A stretch of 15,729 nt of DNA, taken from NCBI GenBank assembly GCA_947174735.1, contig CAMWKC010000020.1, forward strand, positions 1 to 15,729. The letters are read 5' to 3'. The position numbers and the translations under genes are program-made. Below the pieces are notes generated by a model that did no database searches, was not told where the DNA came from, and worked only from the letters and a program-made list of their open reading frames with translations. The stretch's first letter is position 1. Each line of letters opens with the position of its first letter. The stretch is from an uncultured Porphyromonadaceae bacterium (GTDB lineage Bacteria > Bacteroidota > Bacteroidia > Bacteroidales > Muribaculaceae). Positions 6,734 through 13,834 of the stretch are shown piece by piece.

Positions 6734-8305
6734 ATGGCTATGGCAGAGCAGAAATATCCCGTCGGAATAGAGTCTTTTGAGAAGCTAAGGGAGTATGGTA
6801 TGGTTTACGTCGATAAGACTGAACTTATCTATCGCCTTGTGGAAAAACCAGCCTACATTTTTCTAAGCCGTCCGCGACGGTTCGGGAAGAGTCTTCTGCT
6901 CTCTACCATCGCTGCCTTCTTTGAGGGACGCAGCGATCTTTTCAAAGGACTCGCGATAAGTCGTTATGTGAAAGACTGGGTGTGCCACCCGATCTTTCAC
7001 ATAAACTTTGTCAATGCCTATACCGACAGTGAAGAAGGACTGACAGCAATTCTAAATGCTCAGATTTCACACTGGGAGACTCTTTACGGTAAGAATGAAT
7101 CAGAATTGACCCCTGCCCAACGGTTTTATGGTGTGATACGTCGTGCTGTAGAACAGACAGGTCAGAGAGTTGTAGTTCTTATTGATGAATACGATAAATT
7201 TCTTGTTGCTACTCTTGATAATCCTGATCTCAATAGCAAATTCCGAGCTATGCTAAAGCCGCTCTATGCCACCCTTAAAGCTGCTGATCCCTATATACGG
7301 TTTGCTATGATTACGGGCGTGACCCGATTCTCGCAACTGAGTATATTCAGCGATTTAAATAACCTTAAAGATATCTCACTTAATAAAGATTACGGAACAA
7401 TATGTGGAATTTCAGAGACTGAGATTAAGAATACTCTAATGCCGGGTGTAGAAGCCTTAGCTCACACAATGAATATTACCACTCAGGAGGCATTCCTAAA
7501 ACTGAAGGAGAATTATAATGGGTATCATTTCACACGCAATTGTCCTGATCTCTATAATCCCTTTTCCTTACTTAATACATTTGAAGACAGAGAAATAAGT
7601 GACTATTGGTTTGCAAGCGGCACTCCCGCTTTCCTTCTTAAGATACTTAGAAGAATGCAAGGGGATGTAAAAGATTTTTTCAATACTGTTGTAAAAGCAT
7701 ACTCTTTGGCAGAAATTTCATCATATTCCACAGAGCCGGAATCTCTTCTATTTCAGACAGGATACCTGACAATAAAGGAGTATAATGAAAAAAGAGATAC
7801 GTATACTCTTGCTATCCCTAACGAAGAAGTGGAACGTGGACTTATGAACGGGCTGCTTCCTATATTTGCAGGTAAAGATAGAGTTGTTTCAGAAAGTTTT
7901 ATGTTTGACTTTATCTCTGCTGTGGAGAAGGGTGATCCTGAAAGGTTTCTAAGACTGTTACAGAGTTTTCTCGCCGACATACCATACGATCTCTCTAAAA
8001 ATAAGCCTGAAATTTATTTTGAGAATAATCTTTACATTATCTTTAAGTTAGTAGGATTTGAGATAGAGACAGAGTATCGTACATCTCATGGTCGTATTGA
8101 CATTGTGGTTAAGACACACGATTATATCTATGTCATGGAACTAAAACTTAAAGGTACTGCTAAAAGTGCTATAGAACAAATCGATAAACAGGATTACCTG
8201 CTTCCATTCATCTGCGACGGAAGAAAACTTTTTAAAATCGGTATAAATTTCTCACCGCGAACCCGCAATATCTCACGCTGGATTATAGCCGACTCTACTG
8301 AATAA
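6734..8305 (+). CDS. AAA-ATPase-like protein with C-terminal PD-(D/E)XK nuclease domain
   Basis: A 523-residue protein of the AAA-ATPase-like (PF09820)/PDDEXK_9 (PF08011) type. Seen: the N-terminal signature KYPVGIESFEKLREYGMVYVDKT (residues 7-29), a P-loop variant SRPRRFGKS (45-53), a Walker-B-like VVLIDEYDKF at about 147-156, and TGVTRFSQLSIFSDLNNL further on. At the C-terminus GRIDIVV (Asp456) and MELKLKG (Glu469, Lys471) followed by AIEQI form the nuclease signature D-x12-ExK. All expected core residues are present and the length is normal, so it seems intact. Known: these genes occur in many copies in Bacteroidales genomes; their role is not established, and defence or mobile-element functions have been suggested. 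The ATG two codons later is an alternative start. It is the first of three same-strand genes. Confidence 0.88.
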   Translation: MAMAEQKYPVGIESFEKLREYGMVYVDKTELIYRLVEKPAYIFLSRPRRFGKSLLLSTIAAFFEGRSDLFKGLAISRYVKDWVCHPIFHINFVNAYTDSEEGLTAILNAQISHWETLYGKNESELTPAQRFYGVIRRAVEQTGQRVVVLIDEYDKFLVATLDNPDLNSKFRAMLKPLYATLKAADPYIRFAMITGVTRFSQLSIFSDLNNLKDISLNKDYGTICGISETEIKNTLMPGVEALAHTMNITTQEAFLKLKENYNGYHFTRNCPDLYNPFSLLNTFEDREISDYWFASGTPAFLLKILRRMQGDVKDFFNTVVKAYSLAEISSYSTEPESLLFQTGYLTIKEYNEKRDTYTLAIPNEEVERGLMNGLLPIFAGKDRVVSESFMFDFISAVEKGDPERFLRLLQSFLADIPYDLSKNKPEIYFENNLYIIFKLVGFEIETEYRTSHGRIDIVVKTHDYIYVMELKLKGTAKSAIEQIDKQDYLLPFICDGRKLFKIGINFSPRTRNISRWIIADSTE

Positions 8306-8345
8306 GGCAGAGAGTTGTGGAGTTATACGTTTTCACTGAAAAAGT

Positions 8346-8353
8346 TACCTTTG
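8346..8353 (+). promoter_or_regulatory. Possible -7 box for the AraC regulator
   Basis: TACCTTTG matches TAnnTTTG exactly and ends 5 nt before the ATG at 8359, so transcription from it would give a leaderless or nearly leaderless mRNA. No -33 TTTG is seen at the expected spacing. It may be a chance match, with the gene instead read through from the AAA-ATPase gene 53 nt upstream. Confidence 0.25.
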
Positions 8354-8358
8354 TTATT

Positions 8359-9186
8359 ATGGACTCAAGTTTACACGAATATATAGTCTATTCTACTGAT
8401 ACAAAACAGATAAATTCTCCGGCATTCTATGACTGTGTGGTCCATCTGTTATGTCTCGGTGGAGATGGAATTCTGTTCTACAACGAGCAGACTTTTCCGA
8501 TAAGAAAAGGTCAGATTGCGGTGTTGTCACAGCCCCGTCAGGTAAGGTTCATTTATATATCAGATGATTTCAGCTGTGAATATATTGCAGCGCCTGATAA
8601 ATTTCTGCACAATCTACTACCGGCTAACAACTACTCAATACAGGGTTGTGTAAGCTTGTTCTCAAATCCTATAATTGATGTGTCCAAAGCCGAAGCCGCA
8701 ACTTTCAGTATTGACCTTGCTAACATTCGCCGACGTATTAGTGATACTGATCACCTTTTCTACGCTGAAATGATAGGCAGTCTTCTACAGACTATGGTAT
8801 ATGACCTATTCAGCTTTCATGCTCGCTGCAACACCAACGTACTGACTACCGATAGAGTAGGCTTTATCACCTCACAGTTCTTCACTCTCATAGAAGCCGG
8901 ACGCCCCAAAACACAACGAGAAGTTGCCTATTATGCCGAACAACTCAACGTCACTCCCAAATACCTCTCAGACACAATAAAACGTGTAACCGGTAAAAGT
9001 GCTTTAGCACACATAAACCGTGCAGCTGCCAACATCGTCATCGAATATCTCAAAGACGACCGTCTTTCCATCACTCAGATCGCTGACGATATGCATTTCA
9101 GCTCACTCAGCTACTTCAGCCGTTACTGCCAAAAACACATCGGTATGTCTCCTGCACAGTTCCGTACTGCCGGTGTCCGCCAGTAA
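8359..9186 (+). CDS. AraC-family transcriptional regulator
   Basis: A 275-residue soluble regulator. Seen: an N-terminal region of beta-strand character with KGQIAVLSQPRQVRF (about 50-64), resembling the cupin-like sensor half of AraC proteins, and a C-terminal double helix-turn-helix at about 181-272. The HTH includes LNVTPKYLSDTIKRVTGKS and the diagnostic second-HTH segment MHFSSLSYFSRYCQKHIGMSPAQFR. Known: such proteins bind promoter DNA and often respond to a small ligand; the ligand cannot be inferred here. A GTG at 8317 would add 14 residues (MELYVFTEKVTFVI), but the ATG at 8359 gives a normal start. It sits between the nuclease gene (53 nt away) and the AlbA_2 gene (30 nt away) on the same strand. 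Confidence 0.85.
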   Translation: MDSSLHEYIVYSTDTKQINSPAFYDCVVHLLCLGGDGILFYNEQTFPIRKGQIAVLSQPRQVRFIYISDDFSCEYIAAPDKFLHNLLPANNYSIQGCVSLFSNPIIDVSKAEAATFSIDLANIRRRISDTDHLFYAEMIGSLLQTMVYDLFSFHARCNTNVLTTDRVGFITSQFFTLIEAGRPKTQREVAYYAEQLNVTPKYLSDTIKRVTGKSALAHINRAAANIVIEYLKDDRLSITQIADDMHFSSLSYFSRYCQKHIGMSPAQFRTAGVRQ

Positions 9187-9216
9187 ATTTTACTAAACGT
9201 ATAAAAAACAAAAGTT

Positions 9217-10815
9217 ATGATAGCTTCTGACACGACTCAATATAAAACAATAAAAGAATATCTTGACTGGCTTATAGCTGAGAAAGAGACTGCTTGTGTG
9301 GAATTTAAATATGGTAAGGGTGGCTTTCCCCATAAAGAGTTCTGGCCTTCTTATTCCTCGTTTGCTAATTCTGAAGGTGGAGTGATCATCATTGGTGTTA
9401 AAGAGAAAAATGGCTGTTTCTTTCCTGAAGGATTATCTGCAGAGACAGTGAATCATTATGAAAAAATCTTTTGGGACAGTGTAAATGATCCAAATCAGGT
9501 AAGCCGTAAACTGATGACCAATAATGATGTTATTAAAACTGAATATAATGGCAATTATTTTCTTATCTTCTTTATTCCGAGAGCCACTAGAGAGGAACGA
9601 CCTGTGTATGTAGGACAGAATCCAATGAGATCTATCTATCGACGCAATGCAAGTGGAGATTATCTCTGTAAGGAATGGGAGGTGGCTATTATGCTTGCCG
9701 AACAACGTCCGAAGTTGGCTATGGATATTGAAATTCTGGAAGGTTTCACAATAGATGATTTAGACAAAGAATCGATTCGAGGTTTTAGGCAAATGTTTAT
9801 GACATTAAAGCCTACCCATCCATGGACAGAAGACGATGATATTACCTTGCTCCGTCACATGAAAGCATACGGAAAAGATCGAATATCAGGAAAAGAAGGG
9901 CTTACACTTTCCGGTCTCTTAATGTTTGGAAAATATGATTCCATAACAGATGCTATTCCACAGTTTATGATTGATTATCGGGAATATGGACCATACAGCG
10001 AAAGATGGAGCGACAGGATTTATAACGATGGAACTTGGGAATCAAATCTTTATCAAGCTTATCGAAAAATATTACCCAGGATACAGTCAATTCTCCCGGT
10101 CCCATTTAGGCTTGAGGGAAATGAGCGGGTAGATGAGACAAAAGCACATAAAGCATTAAGAGAAGCTTTTGTGAATCTTTGTATACATGCATCATACCAA
10201 AGTGACTCTAAACTTCTTATACTTAAATATCCTGATCGAATCATTTTCTCAAATCCAGGTACAATGCTAATATCTAAAGAACAGTATTATTCCGGAGGAG
10301 AAAGTATATGCCGAAATCCGTCACTTCAGACAATGTTTTCAATGATAGGTGCTGTAGAGAAAGCTGGAAGTGGAGCAGACACTATAGTTCAAGGGTGGAA
10401 TGAGGCTAAGTTCGGGACACCGATAATATCGGAAAGGTCTGAACCCAACAAAGTGGAACTGATGTTGCCTATTATATCTCTTACAGATAACAGTGTAAGT
10501 AAAGGAGACAGTAAAGGAGACAGTAAAGGAGACAGTAAAGGAGACAGTAAAAGTCTTCAGAAGATTAGAGAAAAAATATCTAAACGAAAAAAAGTTCCTT
10601 ATGAGGAATCAAGTAAAATAATCATAGAATTATGTTACGATTGGCTCAGCACACAAGAATTAGCAAATAAGATAGGATATAGTGTCTCACATCTAAAAAA
10701 TAAAATAATACCGCGTATGGTCTCTGATGGATTTATTGAACCATTTGATAAAATATCGTCAACAAATCCAGAACAAAAATATAGATCAACTGAGAAAGGC
10801 AAACGCAATATTTGA
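9217..10815 (+). CDS. AlbA_2/Schlafen-type ATP-binding protein with RecG-C-like domain, SKGD repeat linker and C-terminal wHTH
   Basis: A 532-residue cytoplasmic protein, probably a nucleic-acid-binding regulator. Seen in order: an AlbA_2-type N-terminal domain (about 20-145; VEFKYGKGG, FANSEGGVIIIGVKE, SIYRRNASGDY), a middle region, then a HATPase_c_4/RecG-C-like domain (about 305-420) with KALREAFVNLCIHASY, PDRIIFSNPG and AVEKAGSG. A low-complexity linker of four SKGD units plus SK follows (428-445), then a basic stretch (KISKRKK) and a winged-HTH-like end (about 470-510; STQELANKIGYSVSHLKNKI). The usual histidine-aspartate of the N box (NAlvHRDY) is replaced by IHASY, so ATP binding or hydrolysis may be altered. 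By eye it is more AT-rich than the genes around it. Function is not established for this family; transcriptional regulation or phage-related roles are possible. Confidence 0.8.
   Translation: MIASDTTQYKTIKEYLDWLIAEKETACVEFKYGKGGFPHKEFWPSYSSFANSEGGVIIIGVKEKNGCFFPEGLSAETVNHYEKIFWDSVNDPNQVSRKLMTNNDVIKTEYNGNYFLIFFIPRATREERPVYVGQNPMRSIYRRNASGDYLCKEWEVAIMLAEQRPKLAMDIEILEGFTIDDLDKESIRGFRQMFMTLKPTHPWTEDDDITLLRHMKAYGKDRISGKEGLTLSGLLMFGKYDSITDAIPQFMIDYREYGPYSERWSDRIYNDGTWESNLYQAYRKILPRIQSILPVPFRLEGNERVDETKAHKALREAFVNLCIHASYQSDSKLLILKYPDRIIFSNPGTMLISKEQYYSGGESICRNPSLQTMFSMIGAVEKAGSGADTIVQGWNEAKFGTPIISERSEPNKVELMLPIISLTDNSVSKGDSKGDSKGDSKGDSKSLQKIREKISKRKKVPYEESSKIIIELCYDWLSTQELANKIGYSVSHLKNKIIPRMVSDGFIEPFDKISSTNPEQKYRSTEKGKRNI
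10498..10552 (+). repeat. In-frame 12-bp tandem repeat (AGTAAAGGAGAC, four perfect copies plus a partial fifth)
   Basis: Units lie at 10498-10509, 10510-10521, 10522-10533 and 10534-10545 and are identical, followed by AGTAAAA. Each unit encodes Ser-Lys-Gly-Asp, so gain or loss of units keeps the frame and only changes linker length between the ATPase-like domain and the winged helix. Confidence 0.97.
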
Positions 10816-10816
10816 T

Positions 10817-10837
10817 CGTTTCTACTAAGCAGAAACG
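10817..10837 (+). terminator. Weak hairpin after the AlbA_2 gene
   Basis: CGTTTCT (10817-10823) and AGAAACG (10831-10837) form a 7-bp stem with a 7-nt loop directly after the TGA at 10813-10815. It has no T-run, so it is only a possible terminator or 3'-end stabiliser. Confidence 0.3.
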
Positions 10838-10881
10838 GTATACAAGAGCGAGAGAATTAATTATGATTAATCTATGGTACG

Positions 10882-11017
10882 TTGTTGATTATATTACGCG
10901 CTATCAGCTATAGGAATATACGTATAAAAGTAATAACTTTGCAGGTTATAAACCTATGCTTTGACATACAATGTGTTTTCGTATATTCAATCTTTAATCG
11001 AACTATATAATCAACAA
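10882..11017. repeat. 13-bp perfect inverted repeats flanking the promoter of the secreted gene pair
   Basis: TTGTTGATTATAT at 10882-10894 is the exact reverse complement of ATATAATCAACAA at 11005-11017. The arms enclose 110 bp that contain the -7 box TAACTTTG (10934-10941); the right arm ends 9 bp before the ATG at 11027. In the present orientation the promoter points at the gene. The reverse strand of the enclosed segment shows no TAnnTTTG box. The layout matches invertible promoters known from Bacteroidales. Inversion itself is inferred, and no recombinase gene is in the window. Confidence 0.6.
10934..10941 (+). promoter_or_regulatory. -7 box of the secreted gene pair
   Basis: TAACTTTG is an exact TAnnTTTG match and is identical to the box before the AAA-ATPase gene. 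It lies 85 nt upstream of the ATG at 11027, leaving a leader of roughly 80 nt. No good -33 TTTG is seen. It lies inside the 110-bp segment bounded by 13-bp inverted repeats. Confidence 0.5.
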
Positions 11018-11026
11018 TCTAACCGT

Positions 11027-13834
11027 ATGATAAAATCTACACTTCTAGCTTGTATGGGGTTATGTGGCGCATTGTCGGTATTTGGACAAAGTGCGGAATC
11101 TCCTCTACCTCTTGTTACGGGTGATAACCAGTATGAGATACCGGATTTTGAACCTTGGGTATCTTCAGTGGTCTACACTTACACAAATTCAACAGATGAA
11201 GGCCAACTTGTGTCTTTGGTTGGAGAGTCAATCAGCAGTGTCAATGCTGAATGTGGCGATTCCTTTATCTACGCAGCCAGTAGCTTCACACCCGGTGAAC
11301 AGATTTTTGCTGTATCTCCGAAAACTACTATTACTCTAACTGTCTATCCCTCAGTATCTACTCTCGAATTTGAGGTAACAATAAAAGATGGGGTAAACGT
11401 TGACGGTGGTATGACTCAGACAGATGCAATCCCTGTCTCCGTCGGAGAATTCTATGTGCCTTGGTATTTCAATTCAGAGACTTTCATTACGTCTCCTACT
11501 TATCTGTCACTTGATGCGAAGGAAGGGGGAGTATATCAGTTCCGTCATCCCGGTACGTCTACCCTTGGTTTTAAGAAAGAAAACGAGGAAGAGTTTACAC
11601 TCCTGCAGGCTGATGTGAATAGTTCATATATTTCCACATATAAACTACCGGCTACCCAACCTGGTGAATATATGATTGAGGTAATTCCGATGTCTGCATT
11701 TATAGGTGAGCTGACCCTCATGACTCTCGGTGACGAGGGTACAATGCCTGAAACTGCAATTGAAGCGCAGGGTACCAACAATCTTCCACAGGAAAGTGGA
11801 ACATGGTGGTGGAAATTCACTCCTGAAGCATCAGGATACGCCTTAATCGAATCGGATGCCATGATTGGGCAAGAGGGGTATTCAAAGATTTATGACGACA
11901 TCAGCTGTAGCTATGCTCTGCAAAGTGCGAACGGAGTAATTGCCCTTCGTCAGAAAGTCCAGGCTGGTCGCACGTATTATATCGGAATCAATAAAAGCAC
12001 GACACCTGTAGAAGATTCATTTACCATAATAGTCGAATCAGCCCGACAGGGTGACACGAAAGATGATCCTATAGTTCTTCCCGGAGAAGGCGAATACACA
12101 ACTCCGAAATATAACGGCACCTACTATTACAGCATTCCTGTTCCTGAAGATATGACAGGAAACTATGTATTCGTTCAGGCATCAAGTCAGTTCCTGTCAT
12201 CTGAAACGTCAGCCACACTGACCAGCAGTTCAGATGCTGCACAGATGATGAACGGCTACGCACGTGTCAAAGTTGATGATAATGCTAACTGCATGTTGCA
12301 ATGGAATCTTGATGAAGGTATCAATAATATAGCCTTCCGGATAGGTTACGCAGAAAAAGAGGTCGGTGATGACATTGACTCTTCAATTGAAGCAAAAGAA
12401 GGAATCAATGCCTTGGCAACCGGTCCGGAGAAATACTATGTATTCCATCCCTCCATGAAAGAATTTATCGGAATAAAGGTAGCTAATCCCGATGTAAGAT
12501 TTGATATATGCACTCGGAGTGGTATGTGGCTCATGCAGTTAGAGAAATTTGAGGAAGATGGTTGGATGAAGGCAAGAATATCCGACTTAAGAGAAGATGA
12601 CCTCTACATTATATTCTATGACATTGCCGAACCAACTGAGTTTGAGCTGAAGGAAATTCCGTTCCAGGTAGGAGATGTATTTGAGTTCCCAGAGGAAGCA
12701 CATCTTGGAGAGAACCCGCTTCCTGCCTGCGACAGACATTTCTATAAGTTTACGGCAGAAACAACCGGATGGTTACTTATAGGCAAACCGGAGACGACAT
12801 ATATGAGCTTTTATTATATGGTATATCCTTCCAACGGAATGGATCCGTATTATACCAATAGCTTTGACGGAATTGCCTTCGACGGAGGAATAAAATACGA
12901 AGTGAAAGCAGGTGAGACCTATGTACTTGAATTTACCTACGTGTCCGAGCTTTCTGTATTTACTCTGTCTACCGAATCCATGAAGCCCGGCGAAGGACGC
13001 GAGTCAGCTGTTGAGACTGATGGCGGAGTAATCAAGCTGCCTGCCGGTGTCGATTATATGTGGTACAGATATGAGGTGCCATCATGCGGCTATCTGAAGA
13101 TAAGTTCCGATATAGAGTATGAGAGTGATTATGTCGGCGGTACATGGAAATCAAGTTCTCTTGAGGCTTACCTTGTAGGTTCGGAAGAAGTCAGTTATCT
13201 GTATAACTATGAAACCGATGAATATGCCGGAAGCCTGACTGTTCGCCCCGGTGAGACATATCTCATGCTTGTAAAGAATGTTTCAGGTCTTGAAGGAAAG
13301 ACATTGACAATCGAGCTGGAAGATCCTGAAGTGCTGACTGTCGGTATCAATGTGATGCCGGAAATCAGCGCATGGTATGGCTATAGATGGTATGTAGCCG
13401 ACGTACCGACTGAAGGTGACATCACTCTCTCATCAAATAACTATAGTTTCGATATGGAACTTTACCTTTCTGATAATTTCAATACTCCGGCAGCTATTTC
13501 GGAGACTATTGATAATCAGACAAGTGAACTTAAATATCATATAACAGAGCCTGGTCAGGTATATTTCCTTGTCACCTACGCGTTTGCCGGAACCGAAATC
13601 AATTATTCATTCAGGTCTACGTCAGGCGTTGAGACTATTGCTAATGACACTGCTGTATACCGTGTAGAAAACGGGAACTTATACATAACTGCTACTGATT
13701 CAGATGTAGAGATTTATAGTCTGAACGGCAGCCTTGTAAAGAAAGTACACGTTGATAACGGTATGTGCATTTCACTGCCGAAAGGCTGTTATGTAGTTAA
13801 AGTAAACGATCAGGCATTCAAAGTAGTGATGTGA
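11027..13834 (+). CDS. Secreted multidomain beta-sandwich protein with T9SS-type C-terminal domain
   Basis: A 935-residue exported protein. Seen: a signal peptide (MIKSTLLACMGLC...SVFGQ, about 1-21), then about eight diverged modules of roughly 100-110 residues (about 28-123, 128-235, 236-338, 339-443, 444-543, 544-651, 652-765, 766-866). Most contain a W/Y-rich strand such as GTWWWKFTPEASGYALI, HFYKFTAETTGWLLI or YRWYVADVPTEGDITL, and several also have a late turn such as VKAGETYVLEF, VRPGETYLMLV or ITEPGQVYFLV. This resembles pre-peptidase C-terminal (PPC-like) beta-sandwich repeats. The tail (about 867-935), with VEIYSLNGSLVKKV...LPKGCYVVKVN...FKVVM, looks like a type IX secretion sorting domain. 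No catalytic domain was recognised; adhesion or ligand binding is plausible but unproven. The frame extends to a TTG at 10961, but the ATG at 11027 begins the signal peptide. Its stop overlaps the next start. Confidence 0.82.
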   Translation: MIKSTLLACMGLCGALSVFGQSAESPLPLVTGDNQYEIPDFEPWVSSVVYTYTNSTDEGQLVSLVGESISSVNAECGDSFIYAASSFTPGEQIFAVSPKTTITLTVYPSVSTLEFEVTIKDGVNVDGGMTQTDAIPVSVGEFYVPWYFNSETFITSPTYLSLDAKEGGVYQFRHPGTSTLGFKKENEEEFTLLQADVNSSYISTYKLPATQPGEYMIEVIPMSAFIGELTLMTLGDEGTMPETAIEAQGTNNLPQESGTWWWKFTPEASGYALIESDAMIGQEGYSKIYDDISCSYALQSANGVIALRQKVQAGRTYYIGINKSTTPVEDSFTIIVESARQGDTKDDPIVLPGEGEYTTPKYNGTYYYSIPVPEDMTGNYVFVQASSQFLSSETSATLTSSSDAAQMMNGYARVKVDDNANCMLQWNLDEGINNIAFRIGYAEKEVGDDIDSSIEAKEGINALATGPEKYYVFHPSMKEFIGIKVANPDVRFDICTRSGMWLMQLEKFEEDGWMKARISDLREDDLYIIFYDIAEPTEFELKEIPFQVGDVFEFPEEAHLGENPLPACDRHFYKFTAETTGWLLIGKPETTYMSFYYMVYPSNGMDPYYTNSFDGIAFDGGIKYEVKAGETYVLEFTYVSELSVFTLSTESMKPGEGRESAVETDGGVIKLPAGVDYMWYRYEVPSCGYLKISSDIEYESDYVGGTWKSSSLEAYLVGSEEVSYLYNYETDEYAGSLTVRPGETYLMLVKNVSGLEGKTLTIELEDPEVLTVGINVMPEISAWYGYRWYVADVPTEGDITLSSNNYSFDMELYLSDNFNTPAAISETIDNQTSELKYHITEPGQVYFLVTYAFAGTEINYSFRSTSGVETIANDTAVYRVENGNLYITATDSDVEIYSLNGSLVKKVHVDNGMCISLPKGCYVVKVNDQAFKVVM

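Noticed and set aside
8317..8358. GTG start for the AraC regulator
   Set aside because: It adds 14 residues with no family counterpart that I recognise; the ATG at 8359 gives a normal N-terminus. Not fully excluded.
10498..10552. Short CRISPR-like array
   Set aside because: The units are contiguous 12-bp tandem copies without spacers and encode SKGD in frame with the surrounding gene.
10961..11026. Extended TTG start for the large secreted protein
   Set aside because: The 22 extra residues precede a clear signal peptide and run through the right inverted-repeat arm; the ATG at 11027 is preferred.
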